From NCBI GenBank assembly GCA_028823345.1, contig JAPKBR010000034.1, forward strand, positions 1 to 36,302: DNA of 36,302 bases, read 5' to 3'. Below the pieces are notes generated by a model. That model searched no databases. It saw only the letters and a list, made by a program, of their open reading frames with translations, and had not been told where the DNA came from. Positions 8,878 to 16,725 of this stretch are shown piece by piece. The position numbers and the translations under genes are program-made. How positions within the stretch are numbered: the stretch's first letter is position 1; the number at the start of each line of letters is the position of its first letter. Source of the stretch: Planctomycetota bacterium. Lineage in GTDB: Bacteria; Planctomycetota; UBA1135; GCA-002686595.

Positions 8878-9348
8878 ATGACTCGTTTCCTTCTGCCCAG
8901 CCTGGGCTTCGGCGTATTCTGCTTCCTCATCTCTTTCAACCTGGCATCCAGCAGCATGGCCCCTTATGCGCCTGCCCAAGATGGAGCCGTCCACGAGGAA
9001 AGTGAAATGGACAAGGACATGCTGGAAGTCAAAGCCCAGGTTCGTCTTCTCCGTCGTTCCCTGCGGGACCCGGCCAAGAACGAGGCATCTTTGGCGTCCC
9101 TGCAGATCCTTGAGACCCGTGTGCTAGCCGCCAAGGGCCGCATTCCGCGCAACACCGCGGACCTACCCGAAGCGGAGCGGGCTGCCTATGTGCTGGCCTT
9201 CCGGGCGGATATGGTGACGTTTCTCAGCACGGCCCTCGCGGTGGAAGCGGCAGTCCTGGCTGGCGACCAAGATGCCGCCCAGGAGCATTTTAAGTCTTTC
9301 CGGGAACAAGAAGATCCGGCCCACGAGAAGTTTACTGACGAAGACTGA
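8878..9348 (+). CDS. Cytochrome b562-like small exported protein
   Basis: The protein has 156 residues. Residues 1-35 form a signal peptide (MTRFLLPSLGFGVFCFLISF, then Ala/Ser). The rest is all-helical and follows the cytochrome b562 four-helix pattern. A Met-containing first helix (SEMDKDMLEVKAQ) is in the position of the axial Met. Then come RRSLRDPAKNEASL, a loop after AAKGRIP, and a last helix with HFKSFREQEDPAHEKF, whose His matches the C-terminal heme ligand of b562. Family assignment rests on pattern resemblance only; heme binding is inferred. The start at 8878 was chosen over an upstream in-frame ATG because it precedes the signal peptide and avoids overlap. Its leader is a pyrimidine tract ending in CACC. 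It may serve as an electron carrier for an exported redox enzyme. Confidence 0.6.
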   Translation: MTRFLLPSLGFGVFCFLISFNLASSSMAPYAPAQDGAVHEESEMDKDMLEVKAQVRLLRRSLRDPAKNEASLASLQILETRVLAAKGRIPRNTADLPEAERAAYVLAFRADMVTFLSTALAVEAAVLAGDQDAAQEHFKSFREQEDPAHEKFTDED

Positions 9349-9369
9349 GGCGGCCGGTAGGGACGCCCC

Positions 9370-12012
9370 CTACTCTTCCACCAAGCAACCCGTCGCCACC
9401 GTTCGCAGGTCTCCACTGCTGTGACCCAAACGCACGGTGTAGCTCCCCGGGCCAAAGACCCAGGGGCGCAGCACCTCACTCGTGCCCACCCGTACGGTGT
9501 AGAGCACCCGGCCCGTGCCCTCGTCAATTACTTGGAGCACCGGGCGCGGGCAGCCCTCGAGCTTCACCGGGTCGAGCCATGCAGAAGGTGTCGGCCCCTG
9601 CTCTAAAGCCTGAAACTCCACGGGCCAACCGGGAAGCATGTGGCTCTTAGGAGCATTAGGTTTCGCCCAGCGGGGCCACCCCTCAAAGATCACCTTGCCG
9701 CTCATAGGATCCAGGCGCAATAGACCCCAACCGGGCATGCGATCGTGCAAGCCCGCAGGCTCGCGTCCCTGTTTGCGCGGATTGGCCACCGCATGCACGC
9801 GCACCAGGTTACCCCAGCCATCGGTGAAGGAACCTAAATAGGGCTCCGCACCGGGAGCTCGGTCGCGCCCCTCAACTTCGGGAAACCAACGTCGGGGAAA
9901 CGTGTTTGCCACAGCGGGAACGCAAAAGGCAAAGGGACCATCCCGATCCGCTTCCACCCCATACTGCACCACGCTAGCCAGGTGCTGATCCCCAGCCACA
10001 TGAAAAGCATAGCCCCGGCGAATCACCCGCAGGGCCTTGTCCCGGGGCGTGCGCGGCCAACCGTTAGAATCCCCATCGGCAGCACGCAGATCCCCTTCGA
10101 TGTACTCCCCGGGGTCCGCAAATCGCAAGGAGGAAACCACTCCGTCGTGCTTGGCACTGGCAGGAAGGGTCGCCAAGTTGCAAAAAATCGTCTGGGAAAG
10201 AACTCCCTTGAGCCCCACCTCTTCCGGCCAATCCGCCGCCCAGCCCTCCAGGAACGCCAACTGCCGAGCCCCAAGCAATTGCGCGCCTTTGGGGTCCCCC
10301 TGGGTCAAGGGATCGAAATTATCCGCCCGTGCCCAGCCATTGACGATCTCCCCATCGGGACACGCGATAGAGGGACTCGACTTCCATTGTCGATCCCCAA
10401 GAATCGCAAACGAAACTCCCCCATGAACCAAGGATGTGGTGTACACGGAAATTCCGTTGGGCAAGGGAGTCGGGTCCGCTGGATCGGGCAGGTGTGCCAC
10501 CTGTGTTTGATGCACCGCATTCACGAAGCGGGCCCCCATGCGATAGCCCCCCAAGTCCTGGCCTCTTAACTTGCGGCCTTCCGGCGCGACTTCGACCACG
10601 CCCCCATTCCCCCAGACGTTCCCGTGATAAACATCATGATCATCAGGAATGGTCACCGTGGGCAGACGTCGGGTCAGACCGCCAAAAGACACGCACCAAC
10701 GCAGCCATTTCCCATGGTAGTCCAGCAGCGCATCTTCCATGGGGCTCGAAATGGCCGGGGTTAAATCTCCCTCATAGATCTGGTCCCCTGCAAAGAACAG
10801 CAGATCGGGTTCGGCGGCTTGCACTGCTGCCACCAGATCCTCATGGGGAAACCAAAGCCCTGACCGGTTCCATGCCAAACCACCCGTGTAGGACTTGACG
10901 CAAGAAAGAGCCCCCAGGATGAGAGGCTTGGTGGGAGCCGGGTTTGCGGTGACATGCAGGGCGTAGGTCGAGGTTTTTCCATCAATGATGCCCACCACCG
11001 CCAAATCCCGAGCACGGGTCATGTCCCAGGCGGACACGCGAAAGTGGGCGGTGTACGAATCCTGTTTCCAATCTGAACGGGCAAGAACACGCTCTGGTCC
11101 AGACATCGCTAAATCCACCAGTTCCCAGGCTTCCTGATCCTGATCGCCCAGGGGAGGCAACTGGGCTGTGACCTTCAGCAGGCCCCGGTCCACGGTGTAC
11201 TGCACACAATGAACCGGCCCAATGGCTCGTTCCGGGTGTTCGGATAAGGCCGCCCCCGAAAAGGTCCAGGGGCCAAAGCCATGGCCCTTGGATGACCCCT
11301 CGGGGCCCCCATGGCTCAAAAGTCCAACGGAGCCATCCATCGACTCCAAGGGCAAGTCACAAGTCAACTCCAGCCGCACACCCTCTTCGTTGTGCGCAAG
11401 GGCATGAACCGTCACCCCTCCGTTGCCATCCGCCTTGGCGCTCACACGCAGCTGTATTTTCCCCTGCAGACCTTCGGGGAATTGCTCTTCCGAAGATCCC
11501 AAGAGTGGAAGGTCTGCAAGTCTTGTGCGGTTGCTCATGACCCAGCCTCCTCCACCGGAGTCACCGGCCTGACTGAAATCGCGCAACACAAGTCGGCCAT
11601 CCCCCTGCACCATCAGTAACACGCCACCATCCGCGGCGGGGGTCTGGTGCACGCTTGCACTGCGCAGCACATGCACGTCACGGCCCCCCGCTCCCAGGCA
11701 GAGACCGGCCGCCTGTTCCTCGCGCGGCGAGCCCAACTCTAAGGGCCAGAGTGTCACCGAAACTTGGCCGGGACCGCGCCCAGGATTCCAGGCCCGGGTC
11801 AAGCGGTGAAGGCTGCGAAAGGGCCAACGCTGCCGGCCTTCCACGCACCAAAGGCCGTCCCCGGCCCGACGCCAATCCGCCAGCCGGTTCGCCCAATGGT
11901 CTTCGCCCGTCCAGACGCGGATTTCCCCGTCCCGAGCAAGTGCGGTTTGAGGTTCGCCCTCGGGAACCATGGTTAGTGACGCAGTCAAACAGATAGAGAG
12001 GAAGAACAGCAT
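9370..12012 (-). CDS. PhoD-like metallophosphatase, exported, with long N-terminal extension
   Basis: The protein has 880 residues, against about 500-600 for typical alkaline phosphatase D proteins. A signal peptide occupies about residues 1-26. The first ~350 residues look beta-rich with no metal motifs, probably a glycan-binding or laminin-like accessory region. The phosphatase part begins near GALSCVKSY. Its metal-site motifs are FFAGDQIYEGD, TIPDDHDVYHGN, GDRQWK, and HVAGDQHLASVVQYG near the end. The product likely acts in the periplasm or outside the cell on phosphomono- or diesters. ATG 12012 gives a complete signal peptide. It converges on the cytochrome-like gene and is divergent from the transporter at 12053 with 40 bases between starts. 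Hydrolysis of organic phosphate is inferred from the family. Confidence 0.85.
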   Translation of the reverse strand: MLFFLSICLTASLTMVPEGEPQTALARDGEIRVWTGEDHWANRLADWRRAGDGLWCVEGRQRWPFRSLHRLTRAWNPGRGPGQVSVTLWPLELGSPREEQAAGLCLGAGGRDVHVLRSASVHQTPAADGGVLLMVQGDGRLVLRDFSQAGDSGGGGWVMSNRTRLADLPLLGSSEEQFPEGLQGKIQLRVSAKADGNGGVTVHALAHNEEGVRLELTCDLPLESMDGSVGLLSHGGPEGSSKGHGFGPWTFSGAALSEHPERAIGPVHCVQYTVDRGLLKVTAQLPPLGDQDQEAWELVDLAMSGPERVLARSDWKQDSYTAHFRVSAWDMTRARDLAVVGIIDGKTSTYALHVTANPAPTKPLILGALSCVKSYTGGLAWNRSGLWFPHEDLVAAVQAAEPDLLFFAGDQIYEGDLTPAISSPMEDALLDYHGKWLRWCVSFGGLTRRLPTVTIPDDHDVYHGNVWGNGGVVEVAPEGRKLRGQDLGGYRMGARFVNAVHQTQVAHLPDPADPTPLPNGISVYTTSLVHGGVSFAILGDRQWKSSPSIACPDGEIVNGWARADNFDPLTQGDPKGAQLLGARQLAFLEGWAADWPEEVGLKGVLSQTIFCNLATLPASAKHDGVVSSLRFADPGEYIEGDLRAADGDSNGWPRTPRDKALRVIRRGYAFHVAGDQHLASVVQYGVEADRDGPFAFCVPAVANTFPRRWFPEVEGRDRAPGAEPYLGSFTDGWGNLVRVHAVANPRKQGREPAGLHDRMPGWGLLRLDPMSGKVIFEGWPRWAKPNAPKSHMLPGWPVEFQALEQGPTPSAWLDPVKLEGCPRPVLQVIDEGTGRVLYTVRVGTSEVLRPWVFGPGSYTVRLGHSSGDLRTVATGCLVEE

Positions 12013-12052
12013 GTCCCGAGTCTAGCCCCAGACCTTCCTGTAGGATCCCCCC

Positions 12053-12889
12053 ATGCCTAGGCTTTTGATTGCGACCCTCCTCTGGTCCCTGCCATTTAGC
12101 CTGATCCCCCGCTTTTTGCTCGGAGTGGATTCGGATGTACTGGCGGTGACCCGCTTGGGCCTAGGGGCCTTGGCCCTGACCCTCTTGGTGGGCGGGCGTG
12201 CATCGCGGCCCAAACCCGTCTGGCTCCTTGTAGGGGCCATTCAATTTGGTGTCTGCTATGGGGCCTATTTGCGGGCCTACCAATTCCTACCTGGCCATGC
12301 GATTGCCCTCCTGACCACCACCACGCCCATTTGGATTCTGATCCTCAACGGCCAGCGCAAGCTTTGGCGGGGGCGTTCCTTCCTGGCGGTCCTGTTCTCG
12401 GTGATGGGCGCAATTTTCCTGGCAAACTCCGCAATGAACCCTGACCCCAATTGGTGGCGTGGGGCTTTTTGGACCCAGCTGGCCAACCTGGCTTTTGCCT
12501 TCGGCCAACTCCGTTGGCGCGCAAGGGGAGGAGGCGAACAATCACTTGGCACCCACGCCTGGATGCTGTTCGCGGGCGCGCTGGTTTTACTCCCCCTTGC
12601 CGTGGCAGATTTCCCCGGAGGCCTAGACCAAATAAGCCTCGAAGCCACCGGGGTTCTCTTGTACCTCGGGATCGGCGCAACGGGACTTGGGTTCTATCTT
12701 TGGAATGAAGGGGCGCGCCAGGTGTCCGTTGCCCGTCTTGCGGTGATGAACAACCTCAAGGCCCCCCTTGCGGCCCTTGTGGCTGTCCTCATTTTTGGGG
12801 AACAGGCTGCTCCCCTGCCACTGACATTCTCGGTGCTCTGCCTTCTGGCGGGCGTCCAACTCAGTGCTAGAGAAACTAGGCCGGATTGA
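12053..12889 (+). CDS. EamA/DMT-family transporter
   Basis: This integral inner-membrane protein has 278 residues and about nine to ten hydrophobic segments arranged as two repeats of five, typical of the drug/metabolite transporter superfamily. Visible features are the first segment (LLIATLLWSLPFSLIPRFLL), the conserved turn ending in AIALLTTTTPIWI at about residues 82-94, and the second-repeat counterpart ARLAVMNNLKAPLAALVAVLIFGE at about 225-248. Glu in FGEQ matches the GE motif of EamA proteins. The substrate is unknown; family members export amino acids, metabolites or nucleotide sugars. The ATG follows a run of C residues with no Shine-Dalgarno sequence. It is slightly shorter than the usual 290-300 residues, with little N-terminal tail. 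Confidence 0.9.
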   Translation: MPRLLIATLLWSLPFSLIPRFLLGVDSDVLAVTRLGLGALALTLLVGGRASRPKPVWLLVGAIQFGVCYGAYLRAYQFLPGHAIALLTTTTPIWILILNGQRKLWRGRSFLAVLFSVMGAIFLANSAMNPDPNWWRGAFWTQLANLAFAFGQLRWRARGGGEQSLGTHAWMLFAGALVLLPLAVADFPGGLDQISLEATGVLLYLGIGATGLGFYLWNEGARQVSVARLAVMNNLKAPLAALVAVLIFGEQAAPLPLTFSVLCLLAGVQLSARETRPD

Positions 12890-12900
12890 CTTGAAAAGGC

Positions 12901-12916
12901 GGCCTGGAAAGAGGCC
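12901..12916. terminator. Weak hairpin between convergent genes
   Basis: A 5-bp stem (ggcct/aggcc) with a 6-base loop lies in the 33-base gap between the transporter stop and the sulfatase-like stop. There is no U tract, so it is only a possible termination or RNA-processing element. Confidence 0.25.
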
Positions 12917-12922
12917 TTCCAA

Positions 12923-15268
12923 TCATCGGAAGCCAGCGCACATCTCGCAGTCGCAGTCCCGCTTGGGGACCATGAGTTCCGCCCCGTCGCTGACCCCGCC
13001 GCCCCCATAACCAAGACGCTCCAGGAGGGCCTTTGCCTCCGCATCGAGATCTGCGTCCTGAGAGAGCCCCAGCCCCTCGCTCCCCCCTAGCCAGTGCACG
13101 AGCCGACTCCGCAGGGCGCGTGTACGCCCTGGGCGTTTTTGATTGAGTACTTGGGTGCAACCTGGGTCAGCCCGCCAATCGAAGAGACGTACCTGATGAG
13201 CCGCAAAGAACGGCAAGCCCTTACGTTCTCGTCCGGCCCGCAATTGCATGATCAACAATTCTCCATCCAACTCCACACAAGCTTGCTGACCACCAGAAGA
13301 GATTGCAAACCGCGGAATGGCCTGTTCATCGACCTGGAACATGTTGGTTCCTGGAAAACCTGAGCTCTGTCCCAGAACCCACTGGGAAAGGGTGCACGCA
13401 AGATCATCGAGTTGCACCGCATGGCGAAGGGTTACCCCTTTAGCGACCCCGGGCCCCCTAAAAATCAGTGGCACATGCAGGGTGTCGGGATAGATCCCCT
13501 GGTGGTCCCACCAAATACTGTGATTCCCCAAGGACTCCCCATGGTCAGCGGTGAACACCACCGAAGCATTCTTTAGATCCGGGCGACCCAGGAGTTCTCC
13601 CAAAGCTGCGTCGAGGTAACTGATCTCACCCTTGTATTGGGCAAGAAGGAACTCGGCCGAGGGCGCCTCCTCGTTCCAATTGGGAACTGCTTCGGGTTGG
13701 AGAGGCGCACCCATGGATTCGTGCTGGTTCGCCGCAAAGGGAACGGGAGGATCATAGGGCGCGTGTGCATCAAAGAGATGCAGCCAAATGAACCGATCAT
13801 GTACCTGCGGTCGATCCAAAAGAGCATTGAGCCGGGGCAAACTTTCAGACAAATCCTGATCCCGTGAGCCGGGTGCAATGTAGCGATCAAAACCCTGACC
13901 CAATCCACTGACCTGGGGATCGAGGTGAGGCACGGACACCACTGCCCAGGTTTCGAAACCCGCACCCCTGAAGGACTCCGCAAGGGTCGACGCTTGCTGA
14001 GTCAGCCCCTGGGTGTTGTCCAAAACGCCGGTTTGCTGGGGAGAGAGCCCGGTCAGGATCGAAACATGGGAGGGAGTGGTCACATTGGTGGTGCTCCAAC
14101 AATCGGCAAAGCGGGTCCCATCCTTCGCGAAGGCATCAAGGTTCGGCGTGGCAATCTCCACCCCCTGCTCCGCGCAGGCAAGGTGATCCGCCCGGTGGGT
14201 GTCCGAGGTGATCAGGAGAACCGTCCGGGGCGGAGAAGGCACTGATGAAGCCGAGCCCGGCAGCAACCGGGGCCCCGCAAAATACCCCACACGATCCCCG
14301 GGAACACCTCCCTCTAGGGTGATCCAGATGTCGTCCACGTCCGGAGCATCGAGAACAAAGTCCTGCCAGCGCCCTAGGTGAAGGGGCGCACGAAAGAACT
14401 CCACATCCGCAGCCACCAGCACAAGCTCCGGTTCATCCCCCGGGGCGCAGAACTCAGCGGGCACCCCCGCGGAGAAGTGCAACTCCCCGTAGCCCACCCG
14501 CTGCTCTTGGATAGGCATGGGAATACGCAATCGCAAGCCATCGGCCAGGGCCAGTCCATGACGAAAGTCCATCCCAATCCCAAGACTGCCCGAGTCCCCC
14601 GAAGTTGGTAACAGCCAGAGTTTTGGCGTAGAACGGAACTCCACCCGCCCGACCGCCACCGGTTGGGAGACTCCCTCGTTCAATTGTGCACGCCAGGCTC
14701 CCGGAGCAAACAGAATCCTCACCGCATCGATAGCTTGGTCCCCATCGGGGATCACGGGGAAATCAAAACGACCGAGTACAAGGTTTCCATCCCCGGTCAA
14801 TACACGCCGCTTAGAAGCCGCCACTCGCTTGCCATCTCGAATGAGATGGACTCCCACATAGGTTCGCCCTAGGGAACCCAGGTACACATTCAGGGAGTTG
14901 AAGGACCGCGGCTCGAACGGGCCACTGATCTCGATCCCAGCCATCCCCTCTGGACTGGTCAAAAGCAGGGCAGCTCGCATCCCAATCGACCCATCGGGAG
15001 CATCACCCGGCTCGGCCCGAACAGTCTGATCAATCAACTCCCAGCCCTTACTTTCTTCAATGGGGTTACGGGTGAGCACCGCCTCATTCTTGCGGTCCAC
15101 ATCCCCATGGCGCTCGAGTTTGCAATGTTGGATCAGCAAGCGTTCCGTCCCGTGCGGCTGCGGATCACCATCCGTTCCGCAACCAAACCCCCACAGACAT
15201 CCCAGCCCAAGGATCGGAAGAATCACCTGCGTTTCGATGGAGCGTTTCACCTTCAAGAATCTTCTCAT
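12923..15268 (-). CDS. Sulfatase-fold hydrolase with Thr/His in place of the Cys/Arg signature
   Basis: The protein has 781 residues. An N-terminal hydrophobic stretch with two Cys (residues 13-30) suggests a signal or imperfect lipoprotein signal. Residues about 40-340 are a beta-rich region without recognised motifs. The alkaline-phosphatase/sulfatase fold runs from about 347 to 690: LLITSDTHRADHL, TPNLDAFAKDGTRF, TTPSH at 397-401, VVFTADHGESLG, then WWDHQG. In FGly sulfatases the TTPSH segment reads CxPxR, so this enzyme cannot use formylglycine. It may use Thr as nucleophile, as some phosphatase-type relatives do. The C terminus ends with Cys-rich CDCEMC. It follows the cyclophilin/parvulin gene after only 9 bases, so the two are probably one operon. 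The substrate is unknown. Confidence 0.87.
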   Translation of the reverse strand: MRRFLKVKRSIETQVILPILGLGCLWGFGCGTDGDPQPHGTERLLIQHCKLERHGDVDRKNEAVLTRNPIEESKGWELIDQTVRAEPGDAPDGSIGMRAALLLTSPEGMAGIEISGPFEPRSFNSLNVYLGSLGRTYVGVHLIRDGKRVAASKRRVLTGDGNLVLGRFDFPVIPDGDQAIDAVRILFAPGAWRAQLNEGVSQPVAVGRVEFRSTPKLWLLPTSGDSGSLGIGMDFRHGLALADGLRLRIPMPIQEQRVGYGELHFSAGVPAEFCAPGDEPELVLVAADVEFFRAPLHLGRWQDFVLDAPDVDDIWITLEGGVPGDRVGYFAGPRLLPGSASSVPSPPRTVLLITSDTHRADHLACAEQGVEIATPNLDAFAKDGTRFADCWSTTNVTTPSHVSILTGLSPQQTGVLDNTQGLTQQASTLAESFRGAGFETWAVVSVPHLDPQVSGLGQGFDRYIAPGSRDQDLSESLPRLNALLDRPQVHDRFIWLHLFDAHAPYDPPVPFAANQHESMGAPLQPEAVPNWNEEAPSAEFLLAQYKGEISYLDAALGELLGRPDLKNASVVFTADHGESLGNHSIWWDHQGIYPDTLHVPLIFRGPGVAKGVTLRHAVQLDDLACTLSQWVLGQSSGFPGTNMFQVDEQAIPRFAISSGGQQACVELDGELLIMQLRAGRERKGLPFFAAHQVRLFDWRADPGCTQVLNQKRPGRTRALRSRLVHWLGGSEGLGLSQDADLDAEAKALLERLGYGGGGVSDGAELMVPKRDCDCEMCAGFR

Positions 15269-15277
15269 GGCCGGTGG

Positions 15278-16621
15278 CTACTCTACCCGCTTAAGCAATG
15301 TGTAACCCCGGGGCGCAAGGGCCGCATCAAATTCAACCAGTCGCATTTCTCCAACTTCCAAATCCAGGGCCACCGCAAGGAAACCCGGAGGGTATTCATG
15401 GGATGGACGCCAGCGAGTAGTGGTGAGATAATCGCCCAGTTCGAGATTTAGGCCCTTGGATATTTCCCTGTACTGTTCCGGTGTAATCTCATGTTTGTTA
15501 CGCCGCTCGCCTGCCATACGCAGTGTTTCTTGAAGACTCTGCTGCAGTTCGCGAATCGCCACGGCACCTTCCCGGTCTCGAGTCCCCGGAGCAAGGATCC
15601 GGTGAACAGCCCGCCGCACGTCATCGCGTACACCGCCAGCATCAGAGAACTGAGCAGCGAGGTCCATCAAATCAGCGCCATTTTCGATTTGGGTTTGATA
15701 GCCAGCAATCAACTCCGCAGCCTGTTTTGGATCGCGGGGTTTGCCCGAAGCGCTGCACCCAACGACCAAAGCTTGAACAATCACGCGTGCATTCACGTGC
15801 CCTTCGCCTCCGTCCTGACCAGGCCGTACAAGGGGCATATTACCCGTGGGTGCTGGCCCCGGCACTACCCGGGCCTCACGGATCACTACGGGGACTGTGG
15901 GCTTAGAATTCTCTCGCCCCGTGGACATCACTCCCACCGAGGCCATAGCCTCAAGCGTTGAAACCCCGTCGGTCAAACGCGCAAAGGAGGTGTACTTGCC
16001 GTCGAGGTTCCAATGGGCGGGCCCGTCATCGCAGCAGATAAAAAATTGAGAGGAGGCCGAGTTGGGATCATTTCCCATGCGAGCCATGGAAAGCACCCCA
16101 TAGCGATGATCCCGCTCCGGCAAATCAGAAAATTCGGCCTGCAACTTCCCAAAGGGCGAGTTACCCATGCCCGTTCCGTCTGGGCATCCCCCTTGAACCA
16201 TGAAGTCCCTCAGGATGCGGTGAAAGGTGAGGCCGTCATAAAACCCCACGTCAGCCAACCGAAGAAAATTGCGGGTGGTAACGGGAGCAGCGTCCGACCA
16301 TAGTTCGACAGTCAAATCCCCCACGTCCTTGCCGTTGATGTCGATGCCCAAAACCACGTGGTAGTTCCCCAGCTCATCCTCGGGCACTGCGCCATCAAGC
16401 TCAAAACCCAGAGTTGTGCGCGTGCCCGCCTGCTTGGGTACCTGGCTGGCCGGATCCTCGGTGTGAGCCGCGCTGCGAGCATCGGGGGAATCGGTCTCCG
16501 GTTGCGCAGGGTTTGCTGGGGCCACAGGATCTGAACAGGACCCAAGGGGCAAAAATAGCAGGCAAATCAACGCCGCACGGGGCGCATTCTGGGACATCCA
16601 ACGATAGTTCATAAAGGCCAT
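15278..16621 (-). CDS. Lipoprotein peptidyl-prolyl isomerase with cyclophilin and parvulin-like domains
   Basis: I used ATG 16621 (447 residues); ATG 16612 or 16597 are also possible, and all precede a lipoprotein signal with lipobox LPLGSC. A cyclophilin domain covers about residues 88-250: VELWSDAAPVTTRNFL, FYDGLTFHRILRDFMVQGG with the catalytic Arg, SASSQFFI, and LDGKYTSFARL. The C-terminal ~170 residues resemble a parvulin (PpiC) domain split by an ~80-residue insertion. The first half is VIVQALVV, then AAELIAGYQTQIENGADLMD and LAAQFSDAGG; the second half is GFLAVALDLEVGEM and RGYTLLKRVE. The expected role is folding of exported proteins at the cell envelope. The parvulin call is from pattern, not a search. 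The gene is divergent from the sulfatase at 16726. Confidence 0.85.
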   Translation of the reverse strand: MAFMNYRWMSQNAPRAALICLLFLPLGSCSDPVAPANPAQPETDSPDARSAAHTEDPASQVPKQAGTRTTLGFELDGAVPEDELGNYHVVLGIDINGKDVGDLTVELWSDAAPVTTRNFLRLADVGFYDGLTFHRILRDFMVQGGCPDGTGMGNSPFGKLQAEFSDLPERDHRYGVLSMARMGNDPNSASSQFFICCDDGPAHWNLDGKYTSFARLTDGVSTLEAMASVGVMSTGRENSKPTVPVVIREARVVPGPAPTGNMPLVRPGQDGGEGHVNARVIVQALVVGCSASGKPRDPKQAAELIAGYQTQIENGADLMDLAAQFSDAGGVRDDVRRAVHRILAPGTRDREGAVAIRELQQSLQETLRMAGERRNKHEITPEQYREISKGLNLELGDYLTTTRWRPSHEYPPGFLAVALDLEVGEMRLVEFDAALAPRGYTLLKRVE

Positions 16622-16725
16622 GATGGGAACCAGCGTCTGGAATTGCGAACATGCAACCCCTGGGTTCTTATCGCCAACCATAACCCACGCCTTCCGTACC
16701 ATCCCCGCCTACTCCCGTCCCCACA

